Both the position numbers and the translations under genes were made by a program. Below the pieces are notes generated by a model, which was not told where the DNA came from, searched no databases, and worked only from the letters and a program-made list of their open reading frames with translations. A stretch of 64,000 nucleotides of DNA from Torreya grandis (taxonomy: Eukaryota; Streptophyta; Pinopsida; Cupressales; Taxaceae), in contig JARHVA010006303.1 in assembly GCA_037957365.1 (NCBI GenBank), positions 522,501-586,500 of the forward strand, read 5' to 3'. Positions 52,140-64,000 of this stretch are shown here, piece after piece; positions within the stretch are counted from its first letter, which is position 1, and every line of letters begins with the position of its first letter.

Positions 52140-52450
52140 ATTAGAAATTATCTCTACCTCCAATGATATGCCTTATTTGTCCAAGAAATCCACTATGGAA
52201 TTAACTTCTTGATAATAATGTTTGGCCTCATAAGAGGAAAATGAATCCCAAACATCCCAATCATGACCAAGGATGGTTTCAATATTCCAATCTAACACCT
52301 TATAATTATGTATTGCTTGGTTTAATTCCATTTAATATCTTTCAATAATTACCTTATCAATACCACATTGAGTTACAAGATCCATCTCAAGGGAAAGTGC
52401 TTGAACTTATACTTAATTTCTAGTACCATAAATAAGTCTGATAAAGACCA
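52140..52450 (-). pseudogene. LINE-type RNase H domain remnant
   Basis: On the minus strand: VQALSLEMDLVTQCGIDKV, IIERY (normally E-G/S-D-S), NQAIHNYKVLDWNIETILGH, FSSYEAKHYYQEVNSIVDFL and DK*GISLE. The pattern (A---GL-----G----IE-DS, W-I--I, A-H--RE-N--AD-LA--G) is that of the RNase H domain at the end of plant L1-type LINE polyproteins and their derivatives. It helps remove RNA during target-primed reverse transcription. No RT, endonuclease or poly(A) tail was found nearby, so this is a short remnant. Confidence 0.6.
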
Positions 52451-52589
52451 TCCTAATCATAGAACCAACATAATATCTAAATTTGTTATACTTACAATTA
52501 TTTTTATCAACATTTAGTTTTCACTTTTTATTGTAATTTTTTATCTTAGTCATTATGTTATTATGTTCTTTCCCAATGTACCATCCCAT

Positions 52590-53390
52590 GTTACACTCTA
52601 GTGACACGTGATGAGCTTTGGGTTGGGCATATGTGTGCAAAAATATTTTAAAACTTTATCAATTATGGATGCTTTTTCTCTTATAGTAACCTATCAATTT
52701 TCAATCTCTCTTAGTGTACACCTTAAAAGGTAAACTAGGAAAATGGTGGGAAAACCATTGATACTTTATAAGAGACATTAATTTTTAATCTATCCTATTT
52801 TCATCTATTACAGTTCCTTCATACTTGATCCCCTATGCAATATTCCTCCTTATAACCCCTAACTATACCAAAACCCATATTTTATTACTATATCAACCTC
52901 AATCAATGTATTATTTCTTGATTCCCACCAGTTTTCAAACTAATTCTACTGATATTGATGTATTCCAAAAATTATGACAAACACTTATTGTCACTTGGAT
53001 CCTACACCCATTCAATCAAATAGTTGATATAATGGAAATAATGGGATCATCCCCAGGCTGTGGAACCCTAGATCTTTGAGGACAAACCTATAAATAGGGT
53101 CATCTACCTCCTGAACTAAGATGCACCTAATTTAAGATCCGTTTTATCCTTAAACCTATGTTAAAGAGACATATTTTAAACTAGGACTAAGTATCTTTAT
53201 TGGTATAAAAGGGAGAAAGAAAAACAAAACTATAAAAGATGATGCATAAAAGTTCAAGGATCTCCTCCACTCACTATAATAGCACAAGAACAACCTTTAA
53301 AAGATTAATTTTAATTTCACACTCACATAAACATATTATAACATAGCTATGATGAAGAAACCAACTTGTATAAGGGTTTTAGTGTCTACA
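52590..53390 (+). repeat. LTR-like segment ending TGTCTACA (tentative)
   Basis: A strong TATA box, CCTATAAATAGGG at about 53088, is followed 300 bp later by TTTTAGTGTCTACA, a typical plant LTR 3' end (reverse complement of the TGTAGACAC start of family F). A second TATA-like TATAAAAGGG is at 53204. No partner copy, primer binding site or coding region is visible, so it may be a solo LTR or coincidence. The left edge is a guess. Confidence 0.35.
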
Positions 53391-55800
53391 ATTTCCTTAC
53401 AAATGAGCCAAAAGAGACTAATGTGCATCTAATATTAGCATAAAACAAAGAAAAAGAGACTAAATACCACAAATGCAAATGAAATTTTGATATACATAGT
53501 GACACAACAAGAAAAGAGAGGAAAATTTAGTATTTTATTGATAGTTCAAGGCCCAAGCCAACATTATAGGTCTTGATACAACCCTTTTATATGAAAAAGA
53601 GAAAAGAGAAGAGAATAAACACTACTAAACTATACAAATGTAGTTGTTACAACATGATTATATCCTATTCAAGATAAAAACAAGTGGAAATTAGAAGAAT
53701 TAGGCTTCCTTAAATGAATTAAGATTGCCATGATGATGGCATTCAATGAAAGTTGTGTGTAGGAGTGGAGAGGAGACCATACTTATTATTAATTTTTCCT
53801 TTGGAGTGATTGAACATGCATGACTTGGTCAATGAGCTGCTTCATTCTTTGAAAACATGACCCTCCCTATGTTAAAGGCCTTAACTCACCCATATCCACC
53901 TCTTGTGTAGGTTGAATGTTTGACTTGGGAAGGAATCTCCTTTGCCATTTGGAGTCTTGAGGATTGATTTGTATTCATTGATGAATTATGGAGGATTTAC
54001 ACACTCCTAAGATCATTTTTTTTATTCCTCCACCCTTTATGATGGCCTTAATGACTATTACTCTCCATCCCTTGGTAGTACTTGATAAACCATATAACCA
54101 TAATCAATCTAAAAATCACCTTAAAATGTATGTGATGATCCTTAAGATAGGTAGAGGAGTTGATGTAGTACTCTAGTTTCTCATGAGGACTCCATAAAAG
54201 TCTTTAAACTACATTTTCATGCTTGATAATCCCATTTTATCTTCTCATTCTTTTGGAAAACCTGCAACAAGATTATAGAGTCCTTATTCTCATATATCTC
54301 TTAGACTATACAATATTTATGCCTCTATTCAGAACCTTTCTTTATGCTAAATCTATCTTTGAAAATAGGTTTTAGGCTTACATTATTAATGACTATGTTA
54401 GAAACTTCATCAACCTAAAACTATCATACTCAAAATACCTTATGATCCTACAAAACTTATCATAAACTCTTTAATTATACAATTATAGGTCTAAGGATGA
54501 TTGTTTGATTGAAATCCCTAGAAGGATAGACATCACATGATAAACCTTAATATCCACTTGATGATGATTGAAATGGTCATAGAGTTCATCCCAAAAATCC
54601 AACATATCTATAATTTTCTTGAAAAATCTCTTTGATCTTACCTATGACCTGTAATTACCACAAACCTACCTATAACTTATCTCTATACCTAAAACTTTTG
54701 TGATGTATCCTTCTTAAAAGGAGACATGAAATTTTTTAAGGGGAAGTGTAGGCCTACAACATGGGGATCTATATAGTTTTAGCCACATCTTAGTCTTTTA
54801 CAACCCTTATAATCCTTCTCTTCAATTGGTCTTCCAGCTTCACTAAGAGACCTTACAACTCCTTCAACTTATTTTCTATATCTTAAAATTTAATTATTCA
54901 CAATGGAATGGTGGCTTAACTTAGATCTTCCCAAGATGACCTAAAATATCAACCATATATGACAAAATTCATGCATTATAGGACCTTTTAGGATAGGAAT
55001 TACAACCTATGAGCTAGGCCTACAATCCTTAACTTAGTAATTTAGCCTCTCTAAAGTATGCTTCATGATTAAGATATTCTTTGATAGTTTACATACAAAC
55101 ACATATTATTGATACTCATTGATTCGAGTGTGATTCATGGTGCAGGTATATAAACTTGATTTTATTTGAAGAACCACCTGCAACCTCTTTATTTGGATTG
55201 GAATAATCTATTTATTCACCTTACAGCTTTTTTTGAAGGGTCTTAAGGCCATAGGATATATTTAAAGTTTATCCATTCTTAAACCAAGTTTAGCACATTG
55301 AAATCCATTTGAGGTGGTGTAGATATCTCTCTTAAGACCTTGGAATATTATTGTTAATTAACAATGGTCTTAAGCATCTTCAAACCACTCTCATTGTTAT
55401 TAACTAATGAACCTTTCTTTAAATCTATAACTTTTAAACATTCGTCAACTAGCCTTGAAACCTTGAATACCATGAAGTCTTATAAGAAAGTGTTTGAAGG
55501 TGTACTTAAAATTTACAAGATGTTTTTCATGGTATTATAGGGTTATCTAATGGTTTTTCTACCTTAAAGGTCATGAGATCTCATGACATCCTTTTTTAAA
55601 ACCTCATAAGAACCCTTAAGACATGCTTCTTGCTAACCACAACCCTCAATAGATCCTCCATATCTATCATGAAGAGCATGCCTAGGTTATGATTGAAGCC
55701 ATAATTGAAAATTGTATGAGTAATTTACCTACAACTTACTTTACCTTATTTTTTACCTTGAAGAGGTTTATTCCTTCACTATTATGTAATCTTCAATCTT
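53391..55800. other. No gene recognised
   Basis: AT-rich. On the minus strand, CATATAAAAGGG (about 53590) and AATAAAATAC (about 53535) suggest another worn promoter-to-poly(A) region of an LTR, but the case is weak. Short words such as AACCTTA/CCTTAAAA are frequent from 54,700 on, leading into the repeat that follows. Confidence 0.4.
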
Positions 55801-57900
55801 ACATAATAACACATAGGATTGATAAGGCTTTGAGAAAGTTGAAGAGGCCTATAGGCCTATACGATCATCACAAGGCATTGAAACCATAAAACACACTTTA
55901 AATTATGTATTATCCTACATGTAGAATCTTATAACCTTACAAACTCTTGTAATCAAACATAATGTGTTTGAAACCCTTTTAAGGCTAGTCATCTCTTATC
56001 ATCAAACCTACAGGGCTAGAGGTGCTGGAAGGACCTTGTGAACATTAAAACTCTTAGAATGTAGGCTATAATAAATTATATTTACATAAGGTTAAAACCT
56101 CATGTTTCTTGGAGGCTTACTTAACTTAATTTTAAATTTTTATTAATGGTACTTAAGGTCTTATCATTCATTTCACAAACTCCACATAAAACTCTTAAAC
56201 CTCTTGTAAACATGCTTGGAATTTTATTAAACATATTTGAGGGTTTGTATGCTTGTTTAACCTTGTTACAACACATAAAATTTCAATATAATGCCTAAAA
56301 CCTATTGAATACATGATATAAACTTGTCATATCATTGTTCAAATAGTCATTGGGAACTTCTTGGGGCCTATAGGCTTGTACATGCATGTTTTGAGAGCTT
56401 GAAGCTAATTAATCAATTTTCATACTTCATGTTTGTAATAATATTAGGATATTTTAGATTAAAAATATAATATCTCAATGTTCAATATTCATTCTTAATT
56501 GTAAACTTCCCACTGAGATATAAACACCTTAAAACATGTTGAAAACATTACACTTTTTTGCAAACCTATAGAGGTCATTTTCAAGCTCAAATCCAATGGA
56601 AAACTTGAATAAAAATGGTTATCATGGATTTAAACTTGTTTTTAGATTATTTTTATGCATGGGAGATCTCCTTATCTTTCTTGAGGCTCCTTCACTAGTA
56701 GAGAAACATCTTAAAACTTGTTGAAACTCCATTCTTGTGTTTGTAGGCATGTAGAGGTCCTTTTGAACTTGAAACACCATTAAAACCATGATAATGGTAC
56801 TCATGGAATGAAACCTATTTTTATGGATCATATAGTACCTTATAATTACCTAAAAACCATTCATCCACCATATATTTTACTCAAACATGCTCAAAACATC
56901 AAAAAGGCAAGTTCATGGGTTCTTAAGGTTTTATAGGGGTTTATGTCTATATGTCACTTATTTAATGATTTAACATGATTTTAAGATTATAAATAAGCTT
57001 TGGTACATAAATATGGTTCTTATAAAACTCATTGGAATCCTCTATTAACCATTCTTTACCATGCAATATGAGGAATGAGTCCAAACTTTGAACTCTGATC
57101 TCTTTTGAGTTGTTTGTAAGCTATTATAGCTTCTTAAGGATGATTAATAGCCTTGATTCCTCATTTATTCCTAAAAAACCTTTTTATGACCCTTTAATAC
57201 CTCATACATACTCCAATATGGTTGTAATGATTCATGCATCTCTTAAGTAGAGATGACATCTTCTTGAAAACTACTTGTAGGTGCCTACAAGTAAGGAGTT
57301 AAATTGCTTTTACCTTGTTTGGAAGTTTGTGAGCTTGGTTATTTTTATTCAAGGCTTGTTTAGGATTTATAATTATGTGAGCGAGATCAATGACCTCATT
57401 TTTTCTTTTAATAAAATTATACATCTATGCAACTCCTAAGAAAACCTTGCAAAAAACCTACAATTTCATGAAAGCCTTCATTATTGAAATCTTGTCAGGT
57501 CTTGTTTTGAATGTATATCCATAAATAAGAGATTGAGTCATCTTGTATATGTTTAATTAAGGATTTTAATATTATTTTAATTTATTAACCTTCACAAACA
57601 CCTGCAATCATGTGACTTCAATACAAAACCTACAACCTCATGGACCTACAATTTTCATGAAAGCTTGTTTATTTGTGACATTCATCTAAAACCTATAGTT
57701 TCTATCCATGAATAGATCCTTATCTCATTTATTAAACTTCATAATTATCTTTAAATAATAAAAATTTATCTAAAATCATTGTGTTCTTTCTATTATATTT
57801 ATGAAATAACTTGCAAAAATGATTATAACTTCATGCTTTGGAGCTTTTATCCTTGAGAGGGGTTTGAAACCATGATAAAACTTGACCTTGGTGGTTTTTA
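55800..57900. repeat. Decayed tandem repeat, period about 180-190 bp
   Basis: CTTAAAAC(A/T)(T/C)GTTGAAA recurs at 56528 and 56710 (182 bp), each followed by a TAGAGGTC(A/C)TTTT and a worn CATGGA(A/T)T segment. CCTACAATTT(T)CATGAAAGC recurs at 57457 and 57645 (188 bp). Related phrases occur near 55855 and 56370. The units are strongly diverged and the limits uncertain. Confidence 0.45.
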
Positions 57901-60190
57901 CTTGAATATTTATCCATTAAACCTGAAAAAATACTATTTAAACAATAAATATGCCATGATTATGCTTTAATGTGGAGCAATGGTTTAGTAGTGGTCAAGA
58001 TTCACTTTCCTTGTGTTGAGGAGAATTGAATGCCACTAAGGAAAAAATGGAAGGAAATAACTGATCTTAATTCCATTTTGAACAAATTTACATGTTTAAT
58101 AGGTTATGGAGGAGTTTTAAATGATAATTTTGACCTTTTTAAACTTTAATAATGCCTTTCTCTCTTAAAATGACCTTAATGACCTTCAAATATGACATTT
58201 TGACCTTACTTTTCATTGGAAAAACTAGTGATTAGACCATAATGAGGCTTATGAATACCTTTGGATTGATTCAACATGTTATGACATAGAAACTTGTTAT
58301 ATTAAATTTTATACACATTTCTCATTAAAAAACCTTCAAAATACTTATAATTTAAACATTAACTTATGCAAGACCTTAGATAAATCTCATACATTGATAG
58401 ATATCCATGTGGGTTCTAATAGGGGAAACTTGAGAGTCACTAATTATATGATGTATCTTTCACAAGGTTACAATGAATTCATATAATAATCTTGGTAAAC
58501 ACCTTGATTAAGGACCATGCCATCTTAACATCTCAAACATTCCCAAATCCTCAATGAAGAACAATCTAATTAGGAAACATGAACAATCTTGGACATACCT
58601 AATTCTAGGCCACAATAGTCATCATGAAGGTGTTATGGATCTCATACCTAACTAATTTTTGTAAATAATAACACTCCAAATGTGAAAGTGTCATAATGAC
58701 CATGGGTGGCTCAAATATCCAACATTTTAGTGACCTCCAATGGGTGTTTACCTATCTAAACAATCAAACTAGTTGCCTTATAAAATCCATTGGGCATGGA
58801 ATCAAGAAAGAACTCAATCTGAAAGATAAACTCTATTGGACCAGCATTAGGGACATTTAATACAACTCAAAAATGTAAAACAATTAATAAATAATTATAA
58901 AAACATGTAAAACATAACCTAAGTGAAAATAAAGAACAAATAGGCTACTAAAACAATGTGTTACAACACTAAGAGGAATGAGAAATATCTAACCTACTAT
59001 ATACAAGGTCTAAAATAGACTCAGTCAACCTAGATCCTCTAAAACCTCTTTTACCCCATGAAATAATATCATCATTTTGTTGATAGGGGTGAGTGAACAA
59101 TGGTTTTAGAAGATAAATACTTGACATATCATCTCTTTAGAATGGTTCCCTAGAAATGTTTATCAACCCATTATTTCCCTCTATAATTAATCTTACCTGC
59201 TTGATCTTTAACTAGTCAACCAAGTCAATAATGATTTTTTGATTGATAAATCTATGTGATAACTCATTAACATTCATTTACACAATTTGATAATGATATA
59301 TATCTTAAAATTTTGAATTTGTTTTGACAATTTGATGTTGGTCTTCTAGGGTGTCTTTGGATTCATTAAACTGAGGGATGAATATTTTAATTCCATTATA
59401 ATCCTCATTTTACTCCTTAGATTCCATTGGTTAAATAATATTTTCAAACTCTTCTATGATATCATAGTGTTTATACCAAGTCTCATCAAGTTATACTTGA
59501 GATCTAATAGCTTTAACATTCTTTGACTTATTTTTTGAATAAGAATTAACATCTTCCACTAATTTGATCTATTGTTTATACTTTTCTATTATGTCCTTGG
59601 ATATTTAAAGATAAGTTACAACTACTAAAAATACATAATTATTCTCATTATATCTTATTGTAACTACTACCCACTAATAGCCTTAAACCCTTCAATAAGG
59701 TCAATGTATAGATACCAAGTTTCACTAGGATCTTCTCTTGGCTTCATGGGAGTTGGTATGAAATTACCTTATTAATGTGTACAATAATATATTAAACCTA
59801 AATCTACCATACAATCACATGGATCTAGTTTATAATAAAATTTTACCCAATCATCAAAAGAACAATCAAAATGCTCTTTTATTAGTGTAGTGGCCTCCTG
59901 ATGGATAAAATCCTTCTCATGAATAAACATAGGGTTGGGTATGATGGAGTCCTCCTCAAGTATGAAAATTTTCCCTAACCTTTTACCTTGTACATGATCA
60001 TAAGTATCATGTCCATACTTCTAATTTACCCACTCATCAAGTAGGATGTCTAGAACGTCTTCAATAAGAGTGTTTGTCTCATGAAGGATAACTTCATCAC
60101 TTTGATCAAACATAGTTCAATTCACATTCATGGGATTTGGAAAATATGTATTAATGTGATTCTTAGATATTTTCTCTTATTTTATGGTTA
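57901..60190. other. No gene recognised
   Basis: AT-rich, with no domain on either strand. The right third (about 59,000-60,190) may be the worn pol region downstream of the protease remnant on the minus strand, but no RT motif could be read. Confidence 0.45.
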
Positions 60191-60193
60191 CCC

Positions 60194-60502
60194 TTATCCC
60201 ATACTTGTTCCTAAGAAACATATGGACCAATGAAAATACAAGTATCCACCTAGATTAACAGTAAAATCCCTATAAAGATAGAGAGAAAAGTAAGGAGGAA
60301 GGTCTATGACTAAGATATATTTGAATAAAGAGACACTTGGAAAAGATTGTAGGGTAATTTTTAAATCTTTAATGATTCCAATAGTCCGAATATTTTTACC
60401 ATCAATTTGGATCACTCCCTTTGTGATTACAGAGTATTCAATGCCTAACATATAATACACCTTCTTAGGTATAACTATGATACTTTCCCTTGAATATATC
60501 AT
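60194..60502 (-). pseudogene. M: Tat-like protease tail remnant
   Basis: Open for 102 codons on the minus strand. KVYYMLGIEYSVITKGVIQI resembles the region after the protease active site and LYRDFTVNLGGYLYFHWSI matches the L-x-R-D-W-x-x-x-L-G-G-Y-x-x-x-D-W-S signature that follows the protease in Tat/Ogre-like elements. The D-S/T-G itself is not in the open part. Together with the gag remnant at 61.5-62.2 kb this gives one minus-strand element (M). Confidence 0.55.
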
Positions 60503-61500
60503 ATAGTTGTGTATAATATTATTTTAAATAATGAAAAAAACATAAAAATGAGGTGGTCTGTCTACCTTTATTGAATTCTCACCTTTTGGATGGCATAGAA
60601 TGAGAGTAACAAATATTGTACTTTCCCTAACACATGAAGATGAAATCTCTTTAAGGCTTCGTATAGAAAAATACTTTGAGAAGGAATGGAAAGAGCCTCC
60701 CACATGGTCATTATTAGATTTGTATTATTCATCTTATCAATGATGTTGAAGGATATTTGAGATCCATTTTACTACAATTTTGGTATAATTACATCTTCTT
60801 TCTAATATGTGCTAGTTTGAGACTTTATTTCCTTAGGGGCAACCTATTTTTTGCTCTAGGTGTATCAATAGTTGTCTTATCCTTAGAAACTCATTTAGAA
60901 TAATGTGGAGATGAAATTTTAAAAGTTTAAGGTTGAGTTACATTTTTTATATCTTTAATTTATTACACTTTGGGAGCCCTAACAATTAATTTCTACTTGG
61001 TGGTTTCATGAGGAACTTGAGAGGTGGAAACTTGACCAACTAGAGGAAATATCTCTACATCCATCACTCTCTTATTATAAATTATTTTATAATAAATTGG
61101 GTTGTTTGATTTGTATGTCACATAAATTTTATTCATTACAAAAAAATTATTTTATTCCCAATTCAAGAGGATAGACTCACCTTGTACTTTTGTTCATTGT
61201 TCTTGTGTTTTTCCTCCTTGTGGAGCTACTTTACTTAGCTATCCTTGAGAAGATGATAAAATTTGCACCATCAAGGCATATCAAACAAAAAATTTACACA
61301 TTTAGTCTGATTATGTTTTGTTTAAAATTAAATCACCACTTATAATCTTGAATCAAGTTGTTTTGTATAGGTGCAATGGCCTTTAAAGTACTAGAAACAT
61401 TGGGGTTGTTACTATTACATGGCCTAGAATGAGTATCTTGACCTTAGAATTATACATTACCTTGGTAAGGATACCTATGAAATTGATATTTCTAATTATA
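60503..61500 (-). other. M: gag-protease spacer, unreadable
   Basis: About 1 kb between the gag and protease remnants on the minus strand. Probably Gag C-terminus and protease N-terminus, but stops and frame changes are too frequent to read motifs. Confidence 0.4.
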
Positions 61501-62165
61501 TGCTAATAAAGACTAAAATTAAATACTTATTTCTCCTTCAAGGCAACCAATTCATTGCAAATATCTAAAATAGTGATTTTACCTCATGTAGTTCACTAGG
61601 AGAAGTTATCCCTTGACTAGATAGTTGGTTGTTTGATACTAGAATAGGTTCCAAAGTTGGTTGTGATGGTGGGTGATATGAGAAAAAAGGTATTTAAGGC
61701 ATAGGATAAATAATACCTTCTTGAACCAAGTTATTTTTATCTCTTATAAAAAAATCACACATAGTGATAGCACTATGCCTCCCATGGACTATATCATAAT
61801 TGATATATCTTAGTTTAGAGACCTTAAAAGGTGCAAGAAATTATTTGGGGTGGGCTTAACTAGTTTTGGGATCCTATCTCATGTCTTTTATAGTCTAAAA
61901 TTTAATTCCACCATATAATCATGTCGAGATCTCTTGATGGTGGTTGATTTCTCCATGAGTGAAAGATGATCACTCTTATCTTTAAAATATTGGTAGAACC
62001 TTTCTCCCAACTCATGCCAATTATGGATTGAACTAGGTTTCATCCTAATATACCATTTGAGAGATATACCCTTTAAGGATGTATCTATAATCCTCACAAC
62101 TATGTTATTTTTTGTGATATTATGGACTACACAAATCTTTACAATATCTTGGATATACACAATAG
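61501..62165 (-). pseudogene. M: gag remnant, cut by family-F LTR copy c
   Basis: 61888-62165 is open on the minus strand with NITKNNIVVRIIDTSLKG, SLKWYIRMKPSSIHNWHELG, ERFYQYFKDKSDHLSLMEK and MVELNFRL, the capsid core of Tat/Ogre-like Gag (helix, S-L-K-x-W-Y, S-I-x-x-W-x-E-L, F-x-x-x-F). Similarity to the E5 gag core is recognisable but low. The upstream part of gag is missing because the LTR at 62166 begins there, so copy c probably inserted in it or recombined with it. Confidence 0.65.
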
Positions 62166-63197
62166 TGTAGGTACCTAAAACTAGCCACAAATAGATTCCA
62201 ACTGAACTTCAGACCAACTCCTACCAACCATTTCAAAATAAACCTAGGAATCACTGAACATCCCAAATTTACTTGTGCATCATTCATCGAAGCTCATAAT
62301 CACATTAAGGCATCCCTAATTGGGGTATCTTATCATACACAACCATAACATCTCATAGATTCATCTCTAATCACTTTAGGGCATCACAATAGTCAATTTG
62401 GCCTATGGACCTATTAAGTGGGGCACATGAGCAAACATCAAATCTTGAAAGAGCGAAATGGCTAATAATAATAAGTTAAAAAGCATGACCAAATTAAATG
62501 CCTAATTGAATTATCCATATGTAATTAATGAATAACTAAAAAAGGAATTTCAAAATATCTTAACCTTTCATTATGACCTTTATGAGTTGTCAAGCTCTTT
62601 GGAAATATCCTAAAATATCTCTTTTCGGTGACCCATGCCTATCCATTGGAAATCATTATTACTTGATAACTATTAACTCTATTGGGGTTATATTTGACTC
62701 ACCTAGGTTAGGTTTAAACCCATTATATGTTTAAACTCCACCTTGACTCACTTCAGGTGGGAGTTAAATCCATTTTCAATAAATATAATGCCATGCCAAG
62801 TGAATTTTAAGTTCTGATAAGATAAAGTTATAATGCAAATTTGGAGAGAGACAAACTATTTTGATGCAAGCCTTGTTATAATGCCAAAATATTGAGACAG
62901 TCTACATCAAGCCATATCAAAGCCATTGGTTACAAGGAGAGAAGGATCCAAAAAAAATTATTTACCAAGGACTATTTGGTGCACAAGTTAAACAAGACAC
63001 TCAATAAAGAATTTGGAGCTCTCAAGGAAGGTAAAATATTTGTTATCTTTTATGTTTTAGTTGTGATTTCATTTGTCCTTTATTAGTAATCTCACATTAA
63101 GTTCTAGGTTAGCAGTGTAAGTGTTAGTGTGTTTATTTGAGTTTTTATTAGCTGAACTAACACTATACTAACATCCCTTCTTGGATTCTTATGATCA
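62166..63197 (+). repeat. LTR family F, copy c (1,032 bp)
   Basis: Starts TGTAGGTACCTAAAACTAGCC and ends ATGATCA. It shares with copies a and b the ACCAACTCCTACCAAC, AACCTAGGAATCACTGAACATC, TTATGAGTTGTCA and AGGTTAGGTTTAAACCCAT landmarks. The region in the middle (about 62330-62480) is longer than in copy b. Confidence 0.8.
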
Positions 63198-63201
63198 TAA
63201 A

Positions 63202-63219
63202 TGGCATGCCCAATGGGAT
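63202..63219 (+). promoter_or_regulatory. Primer binding site after LTR copy c
   Basis: TGGCATGCCCAATGGGAT, four bases after the LTR end, with TGG as needed for pairing with a tRNA CCA end. The same site in E5 is TACATGCCCGATGGGAC. Confidence 0.65.
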
Positions 63220-64000
63220 CCTTATGCATCCCATATAGAAAGGAGATAAAAATGTTACTCTTAGTTTTTATATTGAGTGCTTGACAATATTCAAAATTTA
63301 AGTATTAACATTATTTTTCATATATTTTATTTTTTAATGTTACATAGTTTTACACAAATACCAACATCAATTATAATAGAACTAATGTTGATCCTGCCAA
63401 TCCTGATGACGATCCACTTAGGACTGACATTGACCCCTATGTGAAGAGTAGGGAATGTTGGAAACATAATTTCATGAGTCTTTCTTAATTTTTTTGGTTT
63501 TATTCTATGTTTGAATGGTTTAAATATCACTTTTCTAACCCTTTGATTATAGGATCTGTTGTTATTCATCAATTTTAAACTCATGGGATAAAAAATATTT
63601 TTTGAATAAAATATAATGTTAGTTTTATTGTTTTTTAGGACTAACTTTGACCCCTTTTTGACCGATTTTAGTTTTCCGTTTATCAACTGACATCAATTTA
63701 TATTTACCGATATTGATCTTGTCAGAACCAATGCTAGTCGCTATGTCAAAAAAAACATAGAAAATCCGACAGCAACATTTAATAATTTTTTTGTTAATTC
63801 ATTAAAGTGCTTCAAGGTAGAAAAAAATGCTCTAAAAATTATAGGACCTTATTGGGAAAGAGGCACATGTTGTAAGGCAGTTAAGTCTTGACCATTTTAT
63901 TTGGTGTTTAAAATGAATTTAGTTGTTTTTATGCTTAAATTGTCTGTGAAAATTTTTACAAGTTTTCAAATAAGGCCAAGGGACCAGATTTGATAAACAT
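63220..64000 (+). other. Leader region of the copy-c element, to window end
   Basis: Follows the primer binding site. Non-coding on the plus strand. Short motifs of the form ACTGACATTGACCCCTATGT recur at about 63380, 63424, 63640 and 63690-63745. A 119-codon opening on the minus strand (63327-63686) is fortuitous: it runs through these motifs and has no recognised domain. Confidence 0.5.

Noticed and set aside
63327..63686. 119-codon minus-strand frame
   Set aside because: It runs through the recurrent leader motif of the copy-c element and has basic, repetitive composition without a recognised domain; most likely fortuitous.

Overview
The window looks like intergenic DNA from a seed plant with a large, repeat-rich nuclear genome. 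A gymnosperm is plausible but not proven. It is AT-rich, CpG dinucleotides are scarce by eye, and almost every recognisable coding stretch belongs to a decayed LTR retrotransposon of the Ty3/gypsy superfamily, mostly Tat-like lineages plus one chromovirus. I found no intact host gene, rRNA, tRNA gene, CRISPR array or bacterial feature. Coding stretches carry many stops and frameshifts, so they are entered as pseudogenes. Names E1 to E5, F and M are labels for this window only.

Layout. (1) 1-19432: E1, a giant Tat-like element with about 6 kb LTRs (1-6006, cut by the window edge, and 13402-19432) around gag, protease, an extra RNase H, reverse transcriptase, RNase H and integrase (6007-13401). 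Each LTR carries a long decayed reading frame upstream of its TATA box. (2) 19433-21053: fragment of a second Tat element, E2, cut by E1; here the extra RNase H is in the usual place after the standard RNase H. (3) 21054-28130: AT-rich DNA with an unidentified coding-like stretch (about 22.2-24.3 kb) and a tandem repeat of about 211 bp (25.7-26.4 kb). (4) 28130-34578: 3' part of another LTR (E4) with G-box-like motifs, its primer binding site, a degenerate reading frame with a 57-bp tandem repeat, and degenerate 32- and 48-bp repeats. (5) 34579-42461: an LTR of family F, copy a, split by a complete minus-strand chromovirus E3 (35009-41935) with LTRs, Met-initiator PBS, PPT, a near-perfect target duplication and a tRNA-like Pol III box pair in its U3. 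(6) 43380-49996: E5, a minus-strand element with a family-F LTR (copy b), PBS, long leader and gag. (7) 49997-60190: mostly featureless DNA with a LINE-type RNase H remnant, an LTR-like end and a decayed repeat of about 185 bp. (8) 60194-64000: minus-strand protease and gag remnants (M) abutting a plus-strand family-F LTR (copy c) with PBS.

The elements form a nested record: E1 lies in E2, and E3 lies in family-F copy a. E3 has the most similar LTRs (about 5% different in a short stretch compared by eye) and best preserved reading frames, so it is probably the youngest. E1 LTRs differ more, very roughly 10-20% in stretches read by eye.
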